Notes under the pieces: model-generated
The model's database searches: none
The model's input: only the letters and a program-made list of their open reading frames with translations
What the model was told of the DNA's origin: nothing
Translations under genes and position numbers: made by a program
Source: Bacteroides sp. Marseille-P3684
GTDB taxonomy: Bacteria > Bacteroidota > Bacteroidia > Bacteroidales > Bacteroidaceae
NCBI RefSeq assembly: GCF_900291465.1
Contig: NZ_LT985808.1
Location: 137,953 to 201,952, forward strand
Length of the DNA stretch: 64,000 nucleotides
Direction of reading: 5' to 3'
Shown here: positions 37,703 through 47,153 of the stretch, in pieces
How the letters are laid out: every line of letters starts with the position of its first letter
How positions within the stretch are numbered: position 1 is the first letter of the stretch

Positions 37703-39382
37703 TTAATCATTAAACTTGTCATTAGAGGGAGACTGCTGTCCAAGCTGACGAACCTTGAATACTTTAGCTCCAACATTTCCTTTAAACAACAGGACGGGCA
37801 GATCATAAGTCTTTATGTCATAAATCAGCACATCGCCATTCTCACAGCCTACAAATAACTGATTGCAATTATAATAAGCCAATGTCAAACAAGTGACTGG
37901 CGATGTGATATCAGGCAACGACATTGTTTTCGTTTGGGTCGAAGCAAATACAGTCCCGTCATAAATCATATAATGCACCTGATTATCTTTTGAATAGAAA
38001 ATCGTACGGGCTGCCGTTCGGCAAGTCGCCGGGAAACGGTTGCTTCCGCTGGAAACAAAACAAGAAGATGCATCAAAACGGTCTTCCAACATCCTATCGC
38101 TAAATTGGAATTGATAAGGAGACAGGTTGGGACGCAGTCCTTTCATATAAACACTGAAATGACGTAATTGAGTTCCACTTTCCCCTGGCAAATTATACAG
38201 ACAGACAAACACCATTTGCCCATTCATCGGATAAAACCGATTCAGACCAAGATAAAGGATCTCCGTGCCTTCAGGAAATTCACCAACCGGAGCCCCCTGA
38301 GTGGGTATGCCCGACAGGGCTACAATCTGCGGCTGCGATACGAGCAACTTGTCTCCCTCCGTACCCACAGAAACTTCCTGCAGGCTAACCGCTGCTATCA
38401 AGATACGACGGTTCAACTCATCATAACACGGTATCATGCCATTAAACAATGCATTGCCAAACTTGGAAACCTTGTACCCCTTTTCATCTATATAGTAAGG
38501 CTCACTCAGGTATTTGCCTCCCAAATAATTCTTTGACATCACACGGGTATAAATCTGTCCATCAGCTGAAGCCAAGAATGTAGCAGGCTGATACATATCT
38601 GTTCCATCGTGATCTGCACGTGCCTGTAATTTGAATCCTGCAGGAACTCCATTCAAAAATTGCTCTCCGCCAATCATGGCATGCAGCGTCAAGTCCTCAG
38701 CATTCAATTCATAACCTCCCCGATCGGTAACGACCGTGAGCGAACCGTTTTGTCCGACATGCCTATCAAGAGCCCAATTAAGGCCGATGGGCTTGCCTGC
38801 AATCGACTGTCCGGCATTAGCAGCCTCATAGGCATTTTTGACAACCTCATATTTGGCTACTTGCACACCATTCTCCATGACATTCATCTTCCGTACTGCC
38901 GCCATACCCGCTTTTCCTCCATTGTCCGTGAGAATCATCCAGTTTCCACTGGAATAACGAGGATAGCACCACAACATGATTTTTGCCATGTATTTCACCC
39001 CCGTCGATTTCTCCACCACATTGAAAGTGCCGTATGTTCCCATGGAACCGGAGAAACTTTCTATACCGGCTTTCTCCATCAGCTCTTCCGTTTTCATGGC
39101 AACTCTTATCCCTTCAGCCACAGTGTTTCCATTGACAACCCATTCATAGGACACTTCTTCTGAACGCTCCAGGGAGTCAGTATCCCAGGTAAAGAGCGGA
39201 GCACCATTCAGTATGACCTCACCATCCTGATAACCGACAAAGTAAGTTGGCTGAGTGTAATCCACCAACCAATGAGGCGGATTGGTCACTTCATAATCGT
39301 AATTTCCTTCATCTTCAAAGCAAGCGGTCAATACCAATACGCTTGCTAACAGACCATATATAAGTTTATTCATAATCAGCAT
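37703..39382 (-). CDS. PKD-like family surface lipoprotein
   Basis: The 559-residue lipoprotein has a signal ending LVLTACFEDEGNYDYE. The acidic stretch after the cysteine resembles Bacteroides surface-export signals, so a surface location is likely. Residues ~35-120 look like a PKD/Ig-like domain (EEVSYEWVVNG). The rest has repeated beta-strand blades, possibly a propeller. Proteins of this type regularly follow SusC, SusD and DUF4843 genes and probably bind the ligand. The function is unknown. Start at 39382 or 39373. Confidence 0.75.
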   Translation of the reverse strand: MLIMNKLIYGLLASVLVLTACFEDEGNYDYEVTNPPHWLVDYTQPTYFVGYQDGEVILNGAPLFTWDTDSLERSEEVSYEWVVNGNTVAEGIRVAMKTEELMEKAGIESFSGSMGTYGTFNVVEKSTGVKYMAKIMLWCYPRYSSGNWMILTDNGGKAGMAAVRKMNVMENGVQVAKYEVVKNAYEAANAGQSIAGKPIGLNWALDRHVGQNGSLTVVTDRGGYELNAEDLTLHAMIGGEQFLNGVPAGFKLQARADHDGTDMYQPATFLASADGQIYTRVMSKNYLGGKYLSEPYYIDEKGYKVSKFGNALFNGMIPCYDELNRRILIAAVSLQEVSVGTEGDKLLVSQPQIVALSGIPTQGAPVGEFPEGTEILYLGLNRFYPMNGQMVFVCLYNLPGESGTQLRHFSVYMKGLRPNLSPYQFQFSDRMLEDRFDASSCFVSSGSNRFPATCRTAARTIFYSKDNQVHYMIYDGTVFASTQTKTMSLPDITSPVTCLTLAYYNCNQLFVGCENGDVLIYDIKTYDLPVLLFKGNVGAKVFKVRQLGQQSPSNDKFND

Positions 39383-39451
39383 TTTTTATTATCACATTCA
39401 ACTTTCATACGCTCAAGTCACAGTGGAACACCGACAAAACTTGAGTCCTTT

Positions 39452-40201
39452 TTATACCGGGACGTCCAACAGAGATCCATCCTCATCGTAGGTAGGATTT
39501 TCTATGAGCCATTTCTTAAAGTCCAATGCCAGCTTACGCGCCCAGTCAGGAGAGTCCTCAATGATTTCCTTATTCAATTCTCTCGCACCCGGAACATTCT
39601 CCAGGAAGAGCTTATATTTCAAAGGTGAATAAGTGCCCAACAGGTAAGTTGAGACTTCAATGTTCCACCATTCGGGCCGAACCGGGTTCTTCGATACATA
39701 GATGATGGCCCGCGAACGTTCATACTGTCCAACTCCCAATGCTTCGGAAGGGACAATTTCAAGGACCAGACGGAACCCATCTTCCAGGCTCTGAAGATGT
39801 GAGGTACGATTGAGCTGAATCCGAATCGTGTCCTGCATCTGCAGAGCATCGTCCCGGACGGGCAATGCACGGAAGGTGTACTCATCCTGCAAAGTATAAT
39901 CTTCCGGGAGTGCTGTAGTCAATTCATCCACGACTCTCAAACGGAAGTGCGCGTCCCGTTCCAGTTTTCGTCCTGCCAGCACCACTACAAGCTCTGCATG
40001 TTGAGTGGTATTTGCAGCTTCATTAAAGTAGAATGTCACCTGAGTCGAATCCGACTTCTCATTACCTAGCATGGAATCATGCCAGAACTTCTCAAAATAG
40101 ACCATGTGTTCGTCACCAAACACCATTATATCTTGTTCCTCACAGGCCGTCATCAGCATTCCGCCAAGAACGGTCATCAAAAAGATTACTTTCTTTATCA
40201 T
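39452..40201 (-). CDS. DUF4843-like lipoprotein
   Basis: A 249-residue lipoprotein started at MIKKVIFLMTV (ATG 40201). A longer in-frame reading to 40285 lies inside the SusD gene and is rejected. The signal ends LMTACEEQD. The sequence VYFEKFWHDS near residue 35 and the beta-rich fold fit the DUF4843 family of small lipoproteins found in SusCD loci. Its role is unknown, but it may be an accessory surface component. It lies 19 bases after SusD and 69 bases before the PKD-like gene. Confidence 0.72.
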   Translation of the reverse strand: MIKKVIFLMTVLGGMLMTACEEQDIMVFGDEHMVYFEKFWHDSMLGNEKSDSTQVTFYFNEAANTTQHAELVVVLAGRKLERDAHFRLRVVDELTTALPEDYTLQDEYTFRALPVRDDALQMQDTIRIQLNRTSHLQSLEDGFRLVLEIVPSEALGVGQYERSRAIIYVSKNPVRPEWWNIEVSTYLLGTYSPLKYKLFLENVPGARELNKEIIEDSPDWARKLALDFKKWLIENPTYDEDGSLLDVPV

Positions 40202-40220
40202 AATCAGGCGAATTAAATGA

Positions 40221-41831
40221 TTACATCGTTTGATTGGCAGGGACAGGCAACATATATTCTGATTTGTTAAGCCTGCGTTCCCCATTAGCCGTCTTCACTT
40301 TAGCTCCCAGACGTTTATACAAATAGAAGAGTTGCCCTTCAGAGATCCATTCGCGTTGCGCATCGCGTGTCATATCTTGCAAGAAGCGCTCCAGGTTGTT
40401 AGACACATCCAAAGGCATATAGATTCCGCGACTGTTACGGATAGCGTTCAATATGTCATATGCCTCCATGAAATTGCCTTGGCGTGCATAGTGTTCCGCC
40501 ATGATATAGCGCATTTCAGTAGCTCTGATGACAGGCAATGTCTGTAGGTTCTTCGTGCGAATATCCTTGTCTTCACTACAATACCATTTTGTGGATATGC
40601 GATAGTCATCACCATAGTCAAATGCCGCATAATCAGGTTTGAACAACAAATACAGATACCGGTAATCCTGTTCCTTCTCATCAACACCTGCTCTGTTCTG
40701 GAATATCTCCTGCCCATTCACATCCACAGCCAGCCAACGGGCATTTCCACCTTGAGCCTCGGAACGCTTCTGAAAGAACGTACCCAAATCATAGTCGAGG
40801 TAGGAATCTTCGTTGTAAAGAGCAAATATCAGATTGGAGACAGTCTTCAAGTCCGTCCGTGCCTCATTGTTTTCTGCAGCAATCATCGTATACCAGTCAT
40901 CCTGTGTAAACATGTCGTAAACCATCCCGTTAGCTCCTTTAGCTTGAAAGGTCATCACCTCATCTGCACATTCGAATGCCAGAGCATCCTCACCCATGTA
41001 CTGATAGACACGCGCCAACAGGGCGGTGACGGCATAATAATTCAAACGATAGCCTCGCTCCAGAAAGAAGTCATCAAGCCCCGTACCATCCGGATGTCCT
41101 TCCATGCCATAATCCAATTGATTGTAGAAACGGGCATTGGCGGAAGAGTTGGCACTCATGCCGATGGCTGTCGTGTCAATACGTGCAGTCAGTTTTTGCG
41201 CTTCTCTGAGGTCATTGACCACTTTAGTCAAGAAAGTCCTGACATCAATGGCTTCCGGCTGGATATTAGGATACACATCCACATAGGGAAGATACTTCCC
41301 GCTTTCGTTTTCTATCGGTGCCGGCGCAAACAGACGGCACAAATCAAAATGCATCAACGCGCGACAGGCATAAGCCTCGCCCAGAATCATGTCACGTTCC
41401 AGTTCGCCCTCTGCAAACTTTTCAGGAGCTTCATCCCTCACGTTCTGGATGAGATTATTCGCATTGGCTATCACGTTGTAACCATCTTTCCAGATTGCAT
41501 CAATGAGCTCTCGCAAGCCTACATCATAATAGTTAAACGCCTTGGCAGCCTGATAAACCGTATTACCGGTTGTACCGTTAGCAGTCTGCCACGCCCACGT
41601 ATACTGCTGGGACATACAGTCCACAATGCCGAATTGCAACTCCCTCCCATACAGATTTGGAGAGGTCATCGCCTTATACACGCCACTCAACATCGTGCGG
41701 TACCCATCTCCCGTCTCAGTCAGTTTGTTATTGGTAGCTTGTCCATCCGGTTCTATGTCCAACCAACCCGAACAAGCCGTCACTACGCACAGCACCAATA
41801 ATAAATAAACGCTTGTATATACTTTTTTCAT
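40221..41831 (-). CDS. SusD/RagB-family outer-membrane lipoprotein
   Basis: The 536-residue lipoprotein has a signal ending CVVTACSGWLDIEPDGQ. The SusD N-domain includes LGEAYACRALMHFDLCRLFA. The C-terminal region contains RATEMRYIMAEHYARQG and REWISEGQLFYLYKRLG. It should bind the ligand of the adjacent SusC. It starts 13 bases after the SusC stop and depends on the same transcript, so SusC phase switching could affect it only through polarity. Confidence 0.93.
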   Translation of the reverse strand: MKKVYTSVYLLLVLCVVTACSGWLDIEPDGQATNNKLTETGDGYRTMLSGVYKAMTSPNLYGRELQFGIVDCMSQQYTWAWQTANGTTGNTVYQAAKAFNYYDVGLRELIDAIWKDGYNVIANANNLIQNVRDEAPEKFAEGELERDMILGEAYACRALMHFDLCRLFAPAPIENESGKYLPYVDVYPNIQPEAIDVRTFLTKVVNDLREAQKLTARIDTTAIGMSANSSANARFYNQLDYGMEGHPDGTGLDDFFLERGYRLNYYAVTALLARVYQYMGEDALAFECADEVMTFQAKGANGMVYDMFTQDDWYTMIAAENNEARTDLKTVSNLIFALYNEDSYLDYDLGTFFQKRSEAQGGNARWLAVDVNGQEIFQNRAGVDEKEQDYRYLYLLFKPDYAAFDYGDDYRISTKWYCSEDKDIRTKNLQTLPVIRATEMRYIMAEHYARQGNFMEAYDILNAIRNSRGIYMPLDVSNNLERFLQDMTRDAQREWISEGQLFYLYKRLGAKVKTANGERRLNKSEYMLPVPANQTM

Positions 41832-41844
41832 AACATTTCAAGAT

Positions 41845-44800
41845 TTAAAAGCCGAGGCTCAGAGTAAAACTATAATTCTTCGCATACGGATAACTCGTAC
41901 CCCTTTCCTCGCGGATGGTAGACCAACGAGCCAGGTCGTTGGCATTGAAACGAACCCCCAAGGAAGCAAGATGCAGCCGTTGCACAATCCGCTGATTGAA
42001 ATCATATCCCAGAGAAAGTCCACTGAAAGCGAGGTAATTGTTATCCTGCACAAAACGTGACGTAGGCTGTGTCTTCACCGTCGACTTCATGTCATAGTAG
42101 GGAGCCACATCCCCGGGATGTTGCCAACGCTGGGTCAACACACGCCGGTCTACATTACTGTTCTCAATATCGGCCTCTTCCACTTTTGACAGGAGTGTTT
42201 CATTATAGTCCTGCCCTCCCCATTGATAGAGAAAGGTCGTGTTCACATAGGCTCCCTTCCAGCCAATGTTGATACCAAATGAACCCTGCGCTTTCGGACT
42301 CTTGTCACCACACACCACTATGTCTCCCGAGTTCCAGGTATGCGTCACCGACCCATCGCGTTTACGGAACATCTCTTTACCCGTTGAAGGGTCGATGCCC
42401 AATGAAGGTACTGCGTAGATAGCCGTAGTGGATGCCCCGACGTAATACTGCGTCAGCGGCACATACTTCAGTTCAGCATACTCAGCATTGTCCGCATGTT
42501 CGCCTTTACCGGCATAGAAATCCTGTACCCTCTGGTTGTAGGCTGCCGCATCCTGTCCCAGCTCGGTAATGCGGTTTTTGTTGGCAGCCACCATCGCATT
42601 CAACGCCACCGTCCAGTCACGGTCCTGATAAGGCACCACGTTTATCTTCAATTCATAGCCCTTGTTCAATATCGTCCCTGCATTCGTATAGAATGTCTCG
42701 AAACCGGATGAAGTACGGATATTCAGCTGGGACAACTGGTCGGTAGTTTCCTTGCGGTAATAGTTCGCTTCGATGGACAAGTGACGTCTAAACAGTTCCA
42801 ACGCAATGCCAAAATCCCATGTTCCAGTCCTTTCCCATGTCAAGGCCGGATTACCCAACGCGATCAGCGTATTCGCCGGCGTGGAGGTGTACCAGTCATC
42901 CGACGTCTGATAAGTGGAGACTGCTGCATAGGACGGGAAACTGACATTACCCGTCACACCATAAGTAGCACGCACACGGAGAGTGTTGATGACCGGATTG
43001 TTACGAAGGAACTCATAGTTGTGGATATTCAGTCCCAAACCGGCTGACCAGAAAGGCGCAAAACGGTTGTCCTGCCCGAACTTGGACGAACCATCCATGC
43101 GAAATGAGAAATCGGCCAGATAAATATCGTCATAGGAATAATTCAATGCACCCAACAAGCCCACCAGACGGTCTTCATTCAAAGTCACCTGGGTTTTATT
43201 GGGCTGTTCAGCCGCGTAATTGGGCGAATGCAAATTGCTCAATTGGAATCCCCTGTATAAAACATTCGTATCAGTACCTTTGCTGGCCTGAGCATTCAGA
43301 CCTGCCGTTGCGTTGATAAAATGTTTCTTTATCGCCTTATTATAATAGAACAAGGCATTTACATTCCAATTATACGAGGTACTGCCCGCCGTTTGGAGTG
43401 TCCCCTTTTCTTTACTCGGAGCATTCAGGAAGGCGGGGTCCTTAGGATCAACATAAGATTCGGCATTGGAATCTGTACGGGTGACAGAAAACGAGCCTTT
43501 GAAAAAGAAGTCATCCGTGAAATACAGATTGACCATCAGGTTATCGGTCAGGTCATTCAAGGACGTACGCCCGGAGTAGCTGCCCAAATAGCGTACCTGA
43601 TAAAGCGGATTAGCTACATTGTTAGACGATATCAAAGTCTCCACCAGATTACCGTCATCATCATAAGGAGCATAGTAAGGTTTCAATATGGTATAACGCG
43701 AAAAGTCACCATAAGGCGAATTTTCAGACTTCGTCACCGTGTAGGTCACCTGATTCATGACCTGAAGCCACTTGTTGTAGCGATAGTCCAACGTAAGTCC
43801 CAATCCATACACATCCCTGAACGAGCCCTTCATGGCACCATTGTGCGTATTGTAGTTCAAGTCTACACTGTAACGAATGGATTCCACACCTCCCGAAAGG
43901 TTCATACTGTGAGTCTGGTTGAACACATTACGCACGGGTTGCGCCAGCCAGTCAGTCTGCACTCCGCGACGCACTTCATTCATCAGGTTATTATAGCGAA
44001 TATCCTGATCAATCTGCCCCGCCTTGTTTTCACCGGTGAAGTAACCGGCCAACCGTTCCACTTCCAGCATTTCTTCGGCATTACACAGGTTATAGTCTGA
44101 CAAATCCGGGAATTCCATTCCCCCTGTGAAATTATATGCCACACGAAGTTCACCCGGTTTGGGAGCAACCGTAGTCACCACAATGACGCCATTGGCTGCA
44201 CGTGAACCGTAAAGTGCAGTAGCTGCCGCATCCTTCAGGATGGTCATGTTCTCAATCCGGTTAATATCCATGTCATAGATCTTCTGGACACTCACCTCAA
44301 AACCATCCAAAATGAATATAGGCAAGTTGGGATTGTCTGCCAGATTCGTACGCTGTGAACGACGGGCAGATTCCACATCCAACCCCCGGTTCATGCCGAT
44401 GCTACTCTCACCCCGAATGGTAAACTCAGGAAGATTATTCGGGTCAGAGCCCCAGAGGTTGGACTCTTTCAGACGGAAAGAAGGCTCGAAAGCCTGCAGA
44501 GCCGCAATCGCATTCTTGTTGTTGGTTTTCAGCAATTCATCCTTGGTAACCACGGTGGCATTACCTGTGAAAGCATTTTTCTTCAATTGCTGATAGCCCG
44601 TCACCACGATTTCATCAATCTTCGAATTGTTTTTCAGTGTGACGGAGTAGGCATTCTTTTTGCCCAACATCAATTCAAACGACTCATAGCCCACATAAGA
44701 AATCACCAAGACCTTCACATCATCCGGCACACTGATGGTAAATTTACCATCTAGATCGGCTATTACTCCCTTGAAGTTCCGACCCTTTACCGTGACAGTC

Positions 44801-45022
44801 GCCCCAGGCAATGTTTCTCCGTCAGAGCCATAAACTACTCCGGTCACCACACGGTTCTGCTGCTGAGATACGCTTGTTACCGGAGCTTGACCAATAATCG
44901 CAGATGGGAATTTACCCCCCCCCACTAGGACTTGAAACAACCGTCTGTGTCACAAATAAATAACAGACACAGAGCAATGGAACGCGCATCGTTCCTTTCC
45001 ATTCATTGTCTTTTCTTCTCAT
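41845..45022 (-). CDS. SusC-like TonB-dependent transporter, poly-G tract out of frame (OFF)
   Basis: The 1030-codon body is a full SusC protein without a start: carboxypeptidase-D-like domain (GVVYGSDGETLPGATVTVKG), plug with LKDAAATALYGSRAANGV, barrel ending FTLSLGF. Its frame opens only after a TGA upstream and has no ATG. An ATG at 45022 (or 44989) in another frame encodes a proper signal peptide (MRVPLLCVCYLFVTQTVVSS) that runs into nine G (44915-44923) and then TAA, giving a 36-residue peptide. Eight or eleven G would join the two frames into a protein of about 1058 residues. I therefore read it as a phase-variable gene captured OFF rather than as a decayed gene, because the remaining 1030 codons are intact. 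Confidence 0.85.
44915..44923 (-). repeat. G9 homopolymer at the SusC signal-peptide junction (OFF)
   Basis: Nine G on the coding strand begin exactly at codon 34 of the frame from ATG 45022, followed by TAA. The surrounding core GTGGGGGGGGGTAA is identical to that in the other SusC gene at 15.76 kb. Confidence 0.88.
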
Positions 45023-45649
45023 GGTAATTCTGGAAGATTTAGGTTTAAACTACTGTTAACTATTTTCAAAATAATTCTGTCAATGTCTCTCTATACTTTA
45101 ACATCATTTATTCTGAATGGCTTTAAACATACGACTATTTTTGCAATAGAAACAAATAATAATTATTATTTTTTGTATCTATATTCATTTTTAACACTAC
45201 TAACCTATCTTTTTCCCACACAGTCCGAATAGTCCGCCGCCCATCACAGCCCTCATCCCCCACTCACAGCACCCCTACACCTTATTATATATACGCGCAC
45301 GCCATCCAGACAGAGAAACCACCTGCCTACGCTCGTCAGTGACCCATCACTTTGTCATTTTGTCAAAATGTCAAATGAATCACTCCACAGAGGCCTTCGT
45401 TGGAGCTAAAGACGGGGACGATGATCTTGCGGGCATTCTCGGACGATTTGCAAAATACATTTTCACACCAAATCCAATCGTTTCCTTTCCCTATGCCCTG
45501 CATGCAGAGCAATTGGTAGCACACAGAGTACTCACAGGAGAAAATACTCCACATTATAACAGTTCAAAAATGAACGATCCTGCCCTTCTTCCAGAGAGCA
45601 AACGTCCGTATTTTTTCATTGCGATTCCATTTTCTTTACATTGAGAGAG

Positions 45650-45753
45650 CAAACAATATTGTTTCACTCTTCAAACAATATTGTTTGACGAACCAAACAC
45701 AAGTGTTTGAGATGCGAAACAATATTGTTTGGGACGTCAAACACTTGTGTTAA
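45650..45753. repeat. Array 2 of five palindromic units at an exact 22-bp period
   Basis: Units of 16 bp start at 45650, 45672, 45694, 45716 and 45738 with 6-base spacers. Unit 2 is the perfect palindrome CAAACAATATTGTTTG. Units 1 and 4 differ by one end base. Unit 3 is CAAACACAAGTGTTTG and unit 5 is CAAACACTTGTGTTAA. The architecture is the same as array 1 near 10.7 kb, with which it shares the CAAAC/GTTTG arms. Confidence 0.85.
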
Positions 45754-46188
45754 CCGTTAACTTATCAAAATGCAATGGGCCCTACAGAAGGAAAGTGCAA
45801 ATGCAATTTAACTTTCCATCGCTAGTTCAGTCGATTTTTCAAAAATGTGCGTTAGCTGAAAATGGCTTTTCAGGAAAATGGGAAAGTAAATAAGGCTTTT
45901 GACCTCACAAAATGTCAATCCATCCTTTGGTTCTGCCGATGTGCGGAGACTGTTCTCACCCGAGATGTCTTCCGAGTTGCTCCCGCAAACAGCACCGGGA
46001 ACTTTTCTTCTCAAAACAGAAAAAGCTTATTGTATATTCTACGAACAGAAAACAGACCTCAGAAGGGTTTGAAATCCGTGAAAGTAGAAAGATAAAGAAA
46101 AGGAACAATTTTCACAAGAAACCGGACCTGATACAAGTGCATCTAACTGTCAATCCAACACAAAGCCTCAAAAATCTGCCCGTATTCC

Positions 46189-46219
46189 TTGGAGAAATGA
46201 AGTAAATCTCTTACTTTTA
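46189..46219 (+). promoter_or_regulatory. Possible promoter of the xylan (xus) operon
   Basis: TTGG at 46189-46192, 19 bases, then TACTTTTA at 46212-46219. This is one base from the TAnnTTTG consensus. It would give a leader of about 930 bases, so a closer unrecognised promoter is possible. Confidence 0.3.
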
Positions 46220-46238
46220 TAGTGTTAGCATAACACTA
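46220..46238 (+). promoter_or_regulatory. Perfect 8-bp inverted repeat at the candidate xus start site
   Basis: TAGTGTTA-GCA-TAACACTA directly follows the candidate -7 element. It could be an operator or the 5' end hairpin of the leader RNA. Confidence 0.35.
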
Positions 46239-47153
46239 ACAATAAAAATAATAGACCTAGTCCATGAAAGAACCGACCTCGTTGAAGGTTTACATCTGTC
46301 AACAAAAAGGATAATAACCTCCAGCAGTAGGAAGGTCCGCTTAATAAATATACTTATGAAGATGTGTGTTAGACATAACCTGTTGAAGTCCGTCCGTGAG
46401 AAAGGCAGGACAAGCCATGAAAACCGACAAAGGCCGACAAGCATTCCTTACAATAAGGGTGCGGAGCGTCCGGCTGTTGTCCCTGCTGCATGTACAGCAC
46501 ATAGCCTGGCAGGCATCTATTGGCATCTGGAAGGACATCAACCTCTCAATCAAACATTTACCCCTCCCCACGAGCATTTAGGCAACAATTACAATATCTC
46601 TCCGGCAGACAACGTTTCCGTTCGTCCGCCCCACCTGCTCTTTACCACTACCCACCTCACCGATGCAGCCGCTCTCCATCTGCTGCATCCATCTCGTTGC
46701 ACCTTCTCCACTGGCCCGGCAATGTCTCGAAATATGAACATCTGCGCGGCCGCCACGAAAATGCATGAGAATGGTAAAATAAAGAGTGCACGTCCGGCAT
46801 CCCTTCCGTCGGTAAAACCACAAAAGGGTCGCCTCGAAAGCCTGAGTCCTCCACCGTGTGCGCAACCGGACAGGCAACACATCGGGAGAGCCGCCGAGCA
46901 GGGAACGATTTATAATCCGATAACCATTTTAATCCTTTTTTCAGACACTACCGACTTACTCCCCGAGGGCAATCCATCTTGTCATTTTTACGCATGAGAC
47001 CGGAACGCCCCGTACACGTGAAAATAAACCATGCAAGTATTAACTAACGAATGTTGAACCATGAAACAGAAGGATGTGCTCGACAGCGGCTAGACAAACT
47101 CCCCAACCGCTGATGACTAGCAAACAATGTGAAAAAACAAACATCTTAAACTA

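Larger units (their letters stand above)
45023..47153. other. 2.1-kb divergent intergenic region without a supported gene
   Basis: It separates the minus-strand SusC operon from the plus-strand xylan operon. Several short frames on both strands (for example 45339-45644 and 46356-46997) lack recognisable motifs or protein-like composition. It holds palindrome array 2 (45650-45753), a possible promoter and hairpin near 46.2 kb and a long putative leader. It could contain an unrecognised small RNA or decayed gene. No HTCS or other regulator gene is present. Confidence 0.5.

Noticed and set aside
44915-44923. Sequencing error as the sole cause of the SusC frameshift
   Set aside because: It cannot be excluded from one sequence, but the same tract and flanking core occur in a second SusC gene and the reading frame downstream is intact over 1030 codons, so a switch is the better reading.
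41845-44940. Translation of the SusC body from TTG at 44940 as the normal product
   Set aside because: That product would lack a signal peptide and could not reach the outer membrane, whereas a proper signal peptide exists just upstream in another frame.
45339-45644. 101-codon frame and an opposing 63-codon frame
   Set aside because: Neither shows domain motifs, a ribosome-binding site or an adjacent promoter strong enough to support a gene. A decayed gene remains possible.
46356-46997. 213-codon frame upstream of the xylan operon
   Set aside because: Pro/His/Thr-rich sequence without motifs, overlapping comparable frames on both strands; looks like chance in a GC-richer spacer.
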